A stretch of DNA of 64,000 nt from Burkholderiales bacterium 67-32 (GCA_001898625.1 MKUP01000028.1:186001-250000), one strand, 5' to 3'. Shown: positions 49,274 to 59,892, counted from the first letter of the stretch. Numbers and translations are program-made. Notes: generated from the letters alone by a model not told the origin.

Positions 49274-49352
49274 CCCCCCCCTACGCGCTTCGCGCGCCCC
49301 CCAGGGGGCGATGCGGGTGGACCGGCAGAGCCGGATCCACCGCATCCTGGGG
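49274..49352 (+). repeat. Dispersed palindromic repeat, copy E (type 1)
   Basis: C-run with CTACGCGCTTCGCGCG, CCCCCCAGGGGGC, then GATGCGGGTGGACC to GGATCCACCGCATC. It starts 10 bases after the stop of the Bug gene in the same direction. Confidence 0.9.
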
Positions 49353-49405
49353 TACAACCAGGCTGGCGGAGGACGGGTGTTCTTGCCTCTTGTCAGCACA
49401 AATGA

Positions 49406-49439
49406 GAACGGCCTTGCATCAGATGATGCAAGGCCGTTC
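49406..49439. terminator. Perfect 15-bp hairpin between convergent genes
   Basis: GAACGGCCTTGCATC and GATGCAAGGCCGTTC are exact complements with a 4-base loop. There is no T-run after the stem. The GGCC-containing arms resemble the terminator at 44902. A bidirectional terminator is likely from position. Confidence 0.6.
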
Positions 49440-49458
49440 CCGTATTCGCGGTCGTCCC

Positions 49459-49598
49459 AGACCCAGGGCACAGCGGATCCGGCTTTGCCGGTCCGCCAGT
49501 GCCGCCCCCTGGGGGGCGCCCGAAGGGCGTAGGGGGTGGGTTTCCCTTCCGGTCCGCCAGTGCCGCCCCCTGGGGGGCGCCCGAAGGGCGTAGGGGGG
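49459..49598 (-). repeat. Dispersed palindromic repeat, copy F (type 2, with 61-bp duplication)
   Basis: On the minus strand it starts one base after the DUF2214 stop. The 5' half (C-run, CTACGCCCTTCGGGCG, CCCCCCAGGGGGC, GGCACTGGCGGACCGG) occurs twice with a period of 61 bp (49549-49597 and 49488-49548); the 3' half of the stem is present once. Confidence 0.88.
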
Positions 49599-49599
49599 A

Positions 49600-50046
49600 T
49601 CAAATACCTCTGGCCATGGCGGCGGCCAGGATGGGGAGGGCTAGCCAGCCCAGGAATTGGAGGCGGATGGCCTTGCGGACTTTGCCGATGTCGGTGGGCG
49701 ATGGCTGGAAGGCGGGGTCGTTGCGGGCTTGTTGGCGCCAGCGCAGGTAGTTGATGGTGGGCAGGGCCGAGATGGCGCCCACGGCCAGGAAGACTGCGAT
49801 CTTGGCCCAGAAGACGGGGTTGTCCAGGTAGAAGGCCGCGCCCTTGGGGCCCCAGGCGACGCGGGCTGCGCCGATGGCCAGGATCAGCATGGCCAGGCTG
49901 CCGTACCAGGCGTCGGTCTTGCCGAGCAGAGCCAAGGGAATGGTCGAACGGGCCGGGTTGAGGAGCGTCCATTGCATGGCCAGTGCCGCGGCCATGCCCA
50001 GGAAACAGAGGTGGTGCATCCACGCGAGAATGAAGTCGGCGATCAT
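49600..50046 (-). CDS. DUF2214 family membrane protein
   Basis: A 148-residue inner-membrane protein with four hydrophobic segments. The N-terminus MIADFILAWMHHLCFLGM with paired histidines, and the later KTDAWYGSLAMLILAIGAARV and FWAKIAVFLAVGAISALPT, match the DUF2214 family. ATG 50046 gives the family start; a GTG at 50079 with GGAAG upstream is an alternative. The function is unknown; histidines in TM1 suggest heme or metal binding, which is inferred. It is divergent from a TetR-type regulator, which may control it. Confidence 0.8.
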   Translation of the reverse strand: MIADFILAWMHHLCFLGMAAALAMQWTLLNPARSTIPLALLGKTDAWYGSLAMLILAIGAARVAWGPKGAAFYLDNPVFWAKIAVFLAVGAISALPTINYLRWRQQARNDPAFQPSPTDIGKVRKAIRLQFLGWLALPILAAAMARGI

Positions 50047-50170
50047 GGTCTTGACGCTGTCTAGATAAAGAAACGCCACGATAGCTTCCGATGTTTACAC
50101 TGTCAAGAAAAAATCCGATCATGCCAGCTGCCAATTTGACGGCGTAAAGATTTCTTTGCGAAGATGGCGC

Positions 50171-50887
50171 ATGCGAGCTGATCTTCCCTCGGGCGGCAAG
50201 CGCCCCCGTCGCACCGTTGCCCGCCAGGCGGGTTCCTATCACCACGGCGATTTGCGCCAGGCGTTGCTCGATGCGGCGCGATCCCTGCTCGACGAGCGCG
50301 GCCTCGAAGGTTTCACGCTGCGCGAATGCGCGCGCCGCGCCGGGGTCTCCCATGCGGCGCCCGCGCATCATTTCGGCGATGCCGCCGGGCTGCTGACGGC
50401 CTTTGCCGCCGCGGGTTTCCGGCAGTTGTCAGCCATGATGCAGGCCTATCGCGCCAAGGCGACCGCCTCGCCGCAGGCCCAGTTGCGGGCCGTGGGGTTG
50501 GCCTATATCGATTTCGCCATCGGCCATCGCGCCCAGTTCCAGTTGATGTTCCGCTACGACCGCTTGTCGCCGGGCGATGCTGGATTGGAGCAGGCGGGCA
50601 GCGAGGCCGCCGGTCATTTGTCCACCACCTTGGCCGGCGCGCTGGCTGAACGGGGGTTGGACGGGCAGGGCCAGGATTTCGAGCGCCGGCTGCTGCTGGC
50701 CTGGTCGGCCGTCCACGGTTTCGCGACCCTGCTGCTCGAAGGCCGGCTCGACGGCTGGCGCGGCCGGCAGTCGGTGCCCGCGTTCGCGTCCCGGACCGGC
50801 GACGACGTGCTGGCTGTCCTGGAGGTGGCCCTGCTCGCCCCGCCCGGCGCCAGCGCGGGGCGGCGGCGCCGGGGGCGCGCGGCATGA
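50171..50887 (+). CDS. TetR-family transcriptional regulator
   Basis: A 238-residue TetR regulator. The HTH domain (about residues 16-65) has SYHHGDLRQALLDAARSLL and CARRAGVSHAAPAHHFGD; a ligand-binding domain of the C-terminal TetR_C type follows. ATG 50171 is chosen over TTG 50156. The stop overlaps the xerD start (ATGA), so xerD is translationally coupled to a regulator, an unusual association. It is divergent from the DUF2214 gene, the likely target. Confidence 0.9.
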   Translation: MRADLPSGGKRPRRTVARQAGSYHHGDLRQALLDAARSLLDERGLEGFTLRECARRAGVSHAAPAHHFGDAAGLLTAFAAAGFRQLSAMMQAYRAKATASPQAQLRAVGLAYIDFAIGHRAQFQLMFRYDRLSPGDAGLEQAGSEAAGHLSTTLAGALAERGLDGQGQDFERRLLLAWSAVHGFATLLLEGRLDGWRGRQSVPAFASRTGDDVLAVLEVALLAPPGASAGRRRRGRAA

Positions 50888-51828
50888 GCGCGGCGCGGGA
50901 TGGCCGGACCCGGTCCAGGCAGGGGGTGGTGCGCCCGGGCGACGATCCCGGCATCGCGGCCTTCCTCGAAGCGATGTGGCTGGAGGACGGGCTGTCCGAC
51001 AACACCCTGCGCGCCTATCGCCAGGACTTGTCGGCCTTCGACGCCTGGCTGAAAGAAAAGCGTGCCTCGGCCCTGGACCGCGCCCAGGCGCACGACATCG
51101 AGGCGTGGTTCGCGGCGGTCCATCACCAGAGCAAGGCCACTACCGCCAACCGGCGGCTGGCGACGCTGCGCCGCTATTTCCAATGGGCCCTGCGCCTGCA
51201 CCGCGTGCAGGCCGATCCCTGCCTGACGCTGCGTGCCGCCAAGCAGCCGCCCCGCCTACCCAAGACGCTGTCCGAGGCCCAGGTCGAGGCCCTGCTGGGC
51301 GCGCCGGACCTCGACACCGACCTGGGGCTGCGCGACCGCGCCATGCTGGAAACGCTGTACGCCACGGGCCTGCGCGTGTCCGAGCTGGTCGACCTGAAGT
51401 CCCTGGACGTCGGCTTGAACGAAGGCGTGGTGCGCGTGGTCATGGGCAAGGGCGGCAAGGACCGGCTCGTGCCGCTGGGCGCGGAGGCGGCGCACTGGAT
51501 CACGCGCTACCTGGAGGAGTCGCGTCCCGCGCTGCTGGGCGGCAAGGTCAGCGACGCGCTGTTCGTGACCGCCCGCGCCACCGCCATGACCCGGCAGAGC
51601 TTCTGGCTCATCGTCAAGAAATACGCGCTGCGGGCGGGCATACGCGCGGCCCTGTCGCCGCACGTGCTGCGGCACGCCTTCGCCACGCACCTGCTCAATC
51701 ATGGCGCCGACCTGAGAGTGGTGCAGATGCTGCTGGGGCATGCCGACATCTCCACCACGCAGATCTATACGCACATCGCGCGCGAGCGCCTTAAACTGCT
51801 GCACGCGCGGCATCACCCGCGAGGTTGA
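50884..51828 (+). CDS. xerD: Site-specific tyrosine recombinase XerD
   Basis: A 314-residue tyrosine recombinase that resolves chromosome dimers at dif with XerC. A SAM-like N-terminal domain (about residues 23-110) is followed by the catalytic domain with R164 (TGLRVSEL), K189 (MGKGGKDR), H260 and R263 (SPHVLRHAFATH), H286 (LGHADIS) and Y295 (IYTHIAR). All catalytic residues are present. The spacing and LLNHGADLRVVQMLLGH favour XerD over XerC or a phage integrase. It overlaps the TetR stop and is followed by ybaK. Confidence 0.95.
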   Translation: MSAARDGRTRSRQGVVRPGDDPGIAAFLEAMWLEDGLSDNTLRAYRQDLSAFDAWLKEKRASALDRAQAHDIEAWFAAVHHQSKATTANRRLATLRRYFQWALRLHRVQADPCLTLRAAKQPPRLPKTLSEAQVEALLGAPDLDTDLGLRDRAMLETLYATGLRVSELVDLKSLDVGLNEGVVRVVMGKGGKDRLVPLGAEAAHWITRYLEESRPALLGGKVSDALFVTARATAMTRQSFWLIVKKYALRAGIRAALSPHVLRHAFATHLLNHGADLRVVQMLLGHADISTTQIYTHIARERLKLLHARHHPRG

Positions 51829-51842
51829 GGCCGCCCTTCATC

Positions 51843-52328
51843 ATGAGCAAAGCCAGACACGTTTCAGAGACTCCCGCCACGCAATTCCTGCGCAAACACG
51901 GCGTTGCCTTCACCGAACACGCCTACGACTACGTCGAGCACGGCGGCACCTCGGAATCGGCGCGCCAACTGGGCGAGGACGAGCATGCTGTGGTCAAGAC
52001 CCTGATCATGGAGGACGAGGCCGCGCGGCCGCTGGTCATCCTGATGCATGGGGACAAGGAGGTATCGACCAAGAACCTGGCGCGGCAGATCGGCGTCAAG
52101 AAGGTGGTGCCCTGCAAACCGGAGGTGGCCCAGCGGCATTCGGGCTACCAAGTGGGCGGCACCTCGCCCTTCGGGACCCGCAAGGCCATGCCGGTGTACG
52201 TGGAAGGCAGTGTGCTCGACCTGCCGCGCATCCTCATCAACGGCGGCCGCCGAGGGTATCTCGTGGGCATGGCCCCTGGCGAACTGGTCCGACTGCTGAA
52301 GGCGGTTCCCGTCGCCGCCGCGCTGTGA
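51843..52328 (+). CDS. ybaK: YbaK/EbsC-type aminoacyl-tRNA deacylase
   Basis: A 161-residue YbaK-domain protein that hydrolyses mischarged tRNA, in this subgroup Cys-tRNA(Pro). TPATQFLRKHGVAFTEHAYDY, VKTLIMEDE, KEVSTKNLARQIGVKKV and VGGTSPFGTRKAMPVYVE are family signatures. ATG 51843 lies 14 bp after xerD; the open frame begins slightly upstream at a weak TTG. It is likely cotranscribed with xerD. Confidence 0.92.
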   Translation: MSKARHVSETPATQFLRKHGVAFTEHAYDYVEHGGTSESARQLGEDEHAVVKTLIMEDEAARPLVILMHGDKEVSTKNLARQIGVKKVVPCKPEVAQRHSGYQVGGTSPFGTRKAMPVYVEGSVLDLPRILINGGRRGYLVGMAPGELVRLLKAVPVAAAL

Positions 52329-52454
52329 CGGACGCGGGCGCGGCGGATTTCGTGCGTTTGCAGCGGGACAGTGTCTTGCCCAACCGGTAGAATCGCCGCC
52401 TGTCATGCCATCGTCACCGTGACGTGGCCACATAGGCCCAAGGGTTCCCCATTC

Positions 52455-53087
52455 ATGATCACCGTCGCCGCCGCCGTCATCGCCTATCTGATCGGTTCCA
52501 TCTCGTTCGCCGTGGTCGTGAGCCGGGTGATGGGGCTCGACGATCCGCGCACCTACGGCTCGGGCAATCCGGGCGCCACCAACGTGCTGCGTTCGGGCAG
52601 CAAGGCCGCCGCGATCCTGACGCTGGTCGGCGATGCCTTCAAGGGCTGGGTGGCGGTATGGCTGGCCCAGGTCTATGCGTATCGGCTCGGCTTGGGCGAA
52701 ACCACGATCGCGGTGGTGGCGCTGGCGGTATTCCTGGGCCACCTGTACCCGGTGTTTTTCCGGTTCAAGGGCGGCAAGGGCGTGGCAACCGCACTGGGCG
52801 TGCTGGTGGGCCTGCAGCCCTGGCTGGGCGTGGCCACGCTGGCGACCTGGCTGATCGTGGCGTTGTTCTTCCGCTATTCGTCGCTGGCCGCCATCGTCGC
52901 GGCCGTTTTCGCACCCGTCTACTACGTGTTCGGCCACGGCGTGGCCTGGACCGCCGACTCCCGGATCGGCACCGCCATCGGCCTGATGGCGCTGATGCTG
53001 CTCTACCGCCATCGGCAGAATATCTCCAAGCTGATGGCCGGCAAGGAAAGCAAGCTCGGGAAGAGGAGTCCCCCCCCTACGCGCTGA
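52455..53087 (+). CDS. plsY: Acyl-phosphate:glycerol-3-phosphate acyltransferase PlsY
   Basis: A 210-residue inner-membrane enzyme that makes lysophosphatidic acid from acyl-phosphate. Motif 1 is [11 protein letters not shown], motif 2 [15 protein letters not shown], and motif 3 [16 protein letters not shown]. About five membrane segments are seen. The last six residues (SPPPTR) and stop codon come from repeat copy G, so the C-terminal end is remodelled. ATG 52455 is the family start. It is convergent with tsaD. Confidence 0.95.
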   Translation: MITVAAAVIAYLIGSISFAVVVSRVMGLDDPRTYGSGNPGATNVLRSGSKAAAILTLVGDAFKGWVAVWLAQVYAYRLGLGETTIAVVALAVFLGHLYPVFFRFKGGKGVATALGVLVGLQPWLGVATLATWLIVALFFRYSSLAAIVAAVFAPVYYVFGHGVAWTADSRIGTAIGLMALMLLYRHRQNISKLMAGKESKLGKRSPPPTR

Positions 53088-53152
53088 CGCGCGCCCCCCA
53101 GGGGGCGATGCGGGTGGACCGGCGGAGCCGGATCCACCGCATCCTGGGTCTG
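53070..53152 (+). repeat. Dispersed palindromic repeat, copy G (type 1)
   Basis: C-run and CTACGCGCTGACGCGCG, CCCCCCAGGGGGC, stem GATGCGGGTGGACC to GGATCCACCGCATC, then CTGGGTCTGG. The first 18 bases are read as the end of plsY including its TGA stop (53085-53087). Confidence 0.92.
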
Positions 53153-53197
53153 GTACCGTTATCTTGGGTAGGGGGGGCGGTGCTTCGTGGCTGCTTG

Positions 53198-54217
53198 CTA
53201 GGCGGCGTCTAGTGGCCACCGGGGTTGGACCGTGAAGCCTGTGTGGCGCTCGCTGGGGTTGGCCAGGCCGGTTTGCAGGCGCAGGGCGCCGGCGAAGGCG
53301 ATCATGGCGCCGTTGTCGGTGCAGAGTTCCAGCGGCGGAAAGAAGGCTTGCGCGCGCAGGCGCGCGAGGTGGGTGGCCAGGCGTTCGCGCAGCAGCCGGT
53401 TGGCGCCCACGCCGCCGGCGACGACCAGGCGCTTCAGGCCGGTGGCCTCGAGGGCCTTGGCGGCCTTGGCGACCAGGACCGAGACGATGGCGTCCTGCGT
53501 GGCCGCGGCCAGGTCGGCGCGGGCTTGCGCGTCGTCGGGGTCCAGGGCCTTCATGCGGGTCAGCACGGCGGTCTTCAGGCCGCTGAAGCTGAAATCCAGG
53601 TCGGGGCTGTGCAGTTTGGGGCGGGGCAGGTCGAAGCGGTCGGCGCGGCCGGATTCGGCCAGCCGGGATAGCGCCGGTCCGCCGGGATATCCCAGGCCCA
53701 GCAGCTTCGCGGTCTTGTCGAACGCCTCGCCGGCGGCATCGTCCAGGGTTTCGCCCAGCAATTCATAGCGTCCCACGCCGTCCACCCGCATGAGTTGGGT
53801 GTGCCCGCCGGAGACCAGCAGCGCGACGAAGGGGAATTCGGGCCGGGGCGTCGCCAGCAGCGGCGACAGCAGGTGGCCTTCCAGGTGATGGATGGCGATG
53901 GAGGGCAGGTCGCGGGCCCAGGCGATGGCTTGCGCCACGCTGGCGCCCACCAGCAGCGCGCCGGCCAGGCCGGGCCCGGCGGTGTAGGCGACGGCGTCAA
54001 CGTCGTCCAGGGTCAGGCCGGCGTCGTTCAGGGCCTGCCGCGTCAGGGGCAGTACCCGCCGCACATGGTCGCGGGAGGCCAGCTCCGGCACCACGCCGCC
54101 GTAGGCCTGGTGCATCTCGACCTGCGAATACAGCGCGTGGGCGAGCAGGCCGCGTTCGGCGCTGACGACGGCGACGCCGGTTTCGTCGCAGGAGCTTTCG
54201 AAGCCGAGGACAATCAT
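53198..54217 (-). CDS. tsaD: tRNA N6-adenosine threonylcarbamoyltransferase
   Basis: The 339-residue catalytic subunit of t6A synthesis, partner of TsaE and TsaB. ASKHA-fold motifs are [48 protein letters not shown] (metal histidines) and [17 protein letters not shown] 54217 is chosen; the open frame continues to 54625 across the rpsU region in the antisense direction. It is divergent from rpsU, the common tsaD-rpsU-dnaG-rpoD neighbourhood. Confidence 0.97.
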   Translation of the reverse strand: MIVLGFESSCDETGVAVVSAERGLLAHALYSQVEMHQAYGGVVPELASRDHVRRVLPLTRQALNDAGLTLDDVDAVAYTAGPGLAGALLVGASVAQAIAWARDLPSIAIHHLEGHLLSPLLATPRPEFPFVALLVSGGHTQLMRVDGVGRYELLGETLDDAAGEAFDKTAKLLGLGYPGGPALSRLAESGRADRFDLPRPKLHSPDLDFSFSGLKTAVLTRMKALDPDDAQARADLAAATQDAIVSVLVAKAAKALEATGLKRLVVAGGVGANRLLRERLATHLARLRAQAFFPPLELCTDNGAMIAFAGALRLQTGLANPSERHTGFTVQPRWPLDAA

Positions 54218-54291
54218 TGAAAAATGCGCGCGGACGCGATTATGATCAGAGTTAACCCTAGCGGCAGTGTAGCACCGAGGCTGCGGAAGGG

Positions 54292-54321
54292 TTGGCAATA
54301 TGGAAAAGGATCTGCTATATT
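54292..54321 (+). promoter_or_regulatory. Sigma-70 promoter of rpsU
   Basis: TTGGCA (54292-54297) and TATATT (54316-54321) are 18 bases apart, 44 bp before the rpsU start, in an AT-rich stretch. It is the likely main promoter of the macromolecular synthesis operon. Confidence 0.75.
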
Positions 54322-54364
54322 GGCAGGCTTGATCAACCCCTTGCAACCCCGAGGCAATCGTTAC

Positions 54365-54577
54365 ATGCCGACAATTCGCGTTAAAGAAAATGAGCCGTTT
54401 GAGGTCGCCCTGCGTCGTTTCAAGCGCACCATTGAAAAGACTGGCTTGCTGACCGAACTGCGCTCGCGCGAGTTTTACGAAAAGCCCACGGCCGAGCGCA
54501 AGCGCAAGCATGCCGCCGCCGTCAAGCGCCACTACAAGCGCATCCGCAGCCAGCAGCTGCCCAAGCGCCTGTACTGA
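54365..54577 (+). CDS. rpsU: 30S ribosomal protein S21
   Basis: The 70-residue small-subunit protein S21. [20 protein letters not shown] and the basic tail [17 protein letters not shown] are typical. It starts the macromolecular synthesis operon (S21, yqeY-like, primase, sigma factor). ATG 54365 gives the exact family N-terminus. Confidence 0.98.
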   Translation: MPTIRVKENEPFEVALRRFKRTIEKTGLLTELRSREFYEKPTAERKRKHAAAVKRHYKRIRSQQLPKRLY

Positions 54578-54637
54578 TTGCTGCCGCGCCCTTGGCGCGA
54601 CGTAAGCTTTCCGGTAGTTTCGCAAAGTTGTTGTCAG

Positions 54638-54667
54638 AGCCGCTACGGCACCAGCCGGGCGGCTTTT
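54638..54667 (+). terminator. Partial terminator after rpsU
   Basis: AGCCGC and GCGGCT enclose 15 bases with an inner GGC/GCC pair, followed by TTT and, nine bases on, GTTTTTACC. It probably reduces read-through from rpsU into the yqeY-like and dnaG genes. Confidence 0.5.
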
Positions 54668-54745
54668 GGCGTTTTTACCGTTATCCTCTGTCCTGGCTCG
54701 CGTCCGTCGTGGCGCCCGGCTTCTCTCTTATCGCGGAATCCCTCC

Positions 54746-55207
54746 ATGAGCGCAGATACCCTCAAAGCCCGCCTGTCCGATGAAATCAAGAACGCGATGC
54801 GCGCCAAGGCGACCGAGCGCCTCGGGACCCTGCGGCTGCTGTCGGCCGCGGTCAAGCAAAAGGAAGTCGACGAGCGCCGCGAGCTGGCGGATGCCGACAT
54901 CGTCGCCATCGCCGAGAAGCAGGTGAAGCAGCGCCGCGAGTCGATCGCCTCGTTCGAGCAGGCCGGCCGGACCGAATCGGCCGAGCAGGAGCGCGCGGAA
55001 ATCGCGGTCCTGCAGGAGTTCCTGCCGCAGGCCGCGCCTCAGGAAGAGATCGATGCGGTGGTCGAGGCCGCCGTGGCCGAGGTCTCGGCGCAGGGTGTGA
55101 CCGGCGGCGCGGCCATGGGCAAGGTGATGGGACTGGTCAAGCCCAAGCTGGCCGGGCGCGCGGACATGGCCGAAGTGTCCAAGCTGATCAAGGCCCGCCT
55201 GGGTTGA
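54746..55207 (+). CDS. GatB/YqeY-domain protein
   Basis: A 153-residue YqeY-family protein, related to the tail domain of the tRNA-dependent amidotransferase GatB. LKARLSDEIKNAMRAKATERL, LRLLSAAVKQKEVDER, QRRESIASFEQAGR and a C-terminal tRNA-binding-like helical part (MGKVMGLVKPKLAGRADM) are visible. ATG 54746 is the family start. It lies between rpsU and dnaG in the same direction, its usual place in many bacteria. Its biochemical role is not established. Confidence 0.93.
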   Translation: MSADTLKARLSDEIKNAMRAKATERLGTLRLLSAAVKQKEVDERRELADADIVAIAEKQVKQRRESIASFEQAGRTESAEQERAEIAVLQEFLPQAAPQEEIDAVVEAAVAEVSAQGVTGGAAMGKVMGLVKPKLAGRADMAEVSKLIKARLG

Positions 55208-55244
55208 GCCGGCGGTCCGTGCGTTTTCCTTTCGCGCCGCGCGC

Positions 55245-57260
55245 ATGATCCCCGAGTCATTCATCCAGGATCTGCTGGCCCGGGTCGACATCGTCGATGT
55301 CGTGGGCCAGCACGTGCAGTTGCGCAAAGCGGGTGCCAACCTGCTGGGATTGTGCCCCTTCCACGGGGAAAAATCGCCATCCTTCACGGTCAGTCCCACC
55401 AAGCAGTTCTATCACTGCTTCGGTTGCGGCGCCCATGGCACGGCCATCCGCTTCCTGATGGAGCACACCGGCGCCGGCTTTCCCGAAGCGGTGCGGTCGC
55501 TGGCCGGCATGGTGGGCATGTCGGTGCCCGAGGAAGAGCGCAGCCCCCGCCAACGGGCCGCGCGCCAGCAGCGCGAGGCCGTGGTGTCGCGCCACAGCCA
55601 GGTGCTGGAAACCGCCAATACCTGGTACCGGCAGCAGTTGCGCGGTGCCGGCGCCGCCGTGGCCTACCTGAAAGGGCGCGGCGTGTCCGGCGAGATCGCG
55701 GCCCGTTTCGGGCTGGGCTGGGCCGGCGGCGAGCGCCAGGGCCTGTCCGCGGTCTTGCCCACCTACGACGATCCGCTGCTGGTCGAGGCAGGACTGGTCA
55801 TCCTGAGCGAAGATGGCCGACGTTACGACCGGTTCCGCGAGCGCGTCACGTTTCCCATCCGGAATGCCCGGGGCCACCTGATCGGCTTCGGGGGGCGCAT
55901 CATCGGCAAGGGCGAGCCCAAATACCTCAATTCGCCCGAAACCCCCATCTTCTCGAAGGGATCCGAGCTGTACGGGCTATGGGAAGCGCGCCAGGCCATC
56001 CGCAAGGAAGGCATGGTGGTGGTGGTCGAGGGCTACATGGATGTCGTGGCGCTGGCGCAGCTCGGCATCGAGTGCGGCGTGGCTACGCTGGGTACGGCGA
56101 CGACGCCCGTGCACGTGCAAAAGCTGCTGCGCGCCAGCGACAGCGTGATTTTCAGCTTCGATGGCGACAAGGCCGGGCGCAAGGCGGCCTGGCGTGCGCT
56201 GGAGGCTTGCCTGCCGTTGTTGCGCGACGACATCTCGATCCGCTTCCTTTTCCTGCCGGACGAGCACGATCCCGACTCGTACGTGCGCGAATTCGGCGCC
56301 GAGCGTTTCCGTAAGGCCCTGCGCGAGGCGATGCCCCTGTCCCAGTTCATGCTGGGCGAACTGGCCGAACGGCACCAGATGGACGAGGCCGAGGGCCGGG
56401 CGCGCTGCGTGCATGACGCCAAGCCGCTGCTCCAGGCCATGCCGGCCGGCGCGCTGCGCATGCAGGTGCAGCGGGAACTGGCGCAGCTGACCCGGCTGAC
56501 CACGGAGGAACTGGGCCAGTTGGTTCCGTTGCAGGACGTGCCCAGCGGGCCGCTGGTGCAGACGCCGGCCCAGATGCGGGGAACTTCCCCAGCGCCGGGG
56601 CGCTCAGAGTCTAATAATGGCGTGCAGGGTAGTGCCGAAGCCCCCGATTGGGTGCCCGACCACGAACCGCCTGACGACCATTTTTACGAACCTGCCCCGG
56701 ATTTTCACGGGCGGCCCGCCGGGCCGGCCGCGGGCGGCGGGTTCCGGCCGGGGCGCTTCAAGAGCGGGCGCTTCCGGGATCGCGACGGTCGCTACGGCGA
56801 CGAGCGGCCGCAGGGCTACACGGGCCCGCGGGCCAGGGTAACCCCGATAGCGGGGCGATTGCTTCAGCTGCTGCTGACGCATCCCGGCCTGGTCCGGCAC
56901 ATGGGCGAAGATGCCGAACATTTGCTGGAGGCCAACCAGGGATACGAATCGGTCAAGGCGCTGCTGGCGCTGGTGCGCGAAACGGGCGCCCAGCACGCGG
57001 GCGCGCTGTTGCAGGCTGCCGAAGGCAGCGCGTTGTCGCAGACTCTTGTGATGGCGTCGACGGCCACCATCTATGAAGAAGAGTTGCCGGATCCCGACGC
57101 GGAATTGCATGACGCGCTGCGTATGGTGGCCCTGCATGCCGCCATTGCCGAACAGCAGCAACTGGCCGCCTCGGGCCTGAAAGATGCGCAGGACAAGGAA
57201 CGCTACCTCGCCTTGACCGAAAGAATCCTAGGGTTGAAGAAGCCGAGAGTGGTAGAATAG
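55245..57260 (+). CDS. dnaG: DNA primase
   Basis: The 671-residue primase that makes RNA primers at the replication fork. The zinc module shows LCPFHGEKSPSF (C37, H40) and YHCFGCGAHG (C58, C61). The TOPRIM core has VVVEGYMDVVALAQ and FSFDGDKAGRKAAW. A Pro/Gly/Arg-rich linker (about residues 435-540) separates the C-terminal DnaB-binding helical domain. Third gene of the macromolecular synthesis operon; a terminator-like hairpin follows before rpoD. Confidence 0.97.
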   Translation: MIPESFIQDLLARVDIVDVVGQHVQLRKAGANLLGLCPFHGEKSPSFTVSPTKQFYHCFGCGAHGTAIRFLMEHTGAGFPEAVRSLAGMVGMSVPEEERSPRQRAARQQREAVVSRHSQVLETANTWYRQQLRGAGAAVAYLKGRGVSGEIAARFGLGWAGGERQGLSAVLPTYDDPLLVEAGLVILSEDGRRYDRFRERVTFPIRNARGHLIGFGGRIIGKGEPKYLNSPETPIFSKGSELYGLWEARQAIRKEGMVVVVEGYMDVVALAQLGIECGVATLGTATTPVHVQKLLRASDSVIFSFDGDKAGRKAAWRALEACLPLLRDDISIRFLFLPDEHDPDSYVREFGAERFRKALREAMPLSQFMLGELAERHQMDEAEGRARCVHDAKPLLQAMPAGALRMQVQRELAQLTRLTTEELGQLVPLQDVPSGPLVQTPAQMRGTSPAPGRSESNNGVQGSAEAPDWVPDHEPPDDHFYEPAPDFHGRPAGPAAGGGFRPGRFKSGRFRDRDGRYGDERPQGYTGPRARVTPIAGRLLQLLLTHPGLVRHMGEDAEHLLEANQGYESVKALLALVRETGAQHAGALLQAAEGSALSQTLVMASTATIYEEELPDPDAELHDALRMVALHAAIAEQQQLAASGLKDAQDKERYLALTERILGLKKPRVVE

Positions 57261-57281
57261 AGGGTTTACCGTAGGTTAGAT

Positions 57282-57303
57282 CGGGAGAATTTTTTCCCGT
57301 TTT
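57282..57303 (+). terminator. Rho-independent terminator between dnaG and rpoD
   Basis: CGGGAGA and TTTCCCG form a 7-bp stem (one G-U pair) with a 4-base loop, followed by four T. The stem lies 22 bp after the dnaG stop and would make rpoD partly independent of dnaG transcription. Confidence 0.65.
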
Positions 57304-57450
57304 CTGGTATGGATTTTGCTTGGCGCGATCTTTGCCAGGGGCCGTTACCGGATGCGCGAGAGCCGAGATCGGTGCACACGTGCCGACCCGCGGGTTGGGG
57401 GCTGGAGCAATCCAGCCACCGGATGAAATATTAGGAGTGGTTGACCGACC
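57304..57450 (+). other. rpoD leader region with two short palindromes
   Basis: The 147 bp before rpoD contain ACCCGCGGGT, a 10-bp perfect palindrome (57386-57395), and GGCTGG-N6-CCAGCC near 57400-57417. AGGAG lies about 13 bases before ATG 57451. These may form a structured leader; no clear -10 and -35 pair was recognised. Confidence 0.4.
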
Positions 57451-59814
<2,364 letters not shown>

Positions 59815-59842
59815 CAAGCCTTGTAGCAACGCCCGCCAAGGG

Positions 59843-59884
59843 AAATCCCTGCCTGCGCATGAGTGCCGGCAGGGATTTTTTTTC
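59843..59884 (+). terminator. Rho-independent terminator after rpoD
   Basis: AAATCCCTGCC and GGCAGGGATTT form an 11-bp stem with a 14-base loop, continuing into a T-run (eight T). It ends 70 bp after the rpoD stop. Confidence 0.9.
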
Positions 59885-59892
59885 TTCTGATA

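Larger units (their letters stand above)
49264..49599. other. Intergenic region between convergent genes, filled by repeats
   Basis: The 336-bp gap between the Bug gene and the DUF2214 gene has no gene. It holds repeat copy E next to the Bug stop, a 34-base perfect hairpin in the middle, and the duplicated copy F next to the DUF2214 stop. Confidence 0.8.

Noticed and set aside
50884-51828. Phage or island integrase
   Set aside because: Length, catalytic spacing and the housekeeping neighbourhood fit XerD; there is no attachment site or mobile cargo.
13765-53152. CRISPR array
   Set aside because: The repeats are dispersed over 39 kb, palindromic and without spacers; no cas genes are present.
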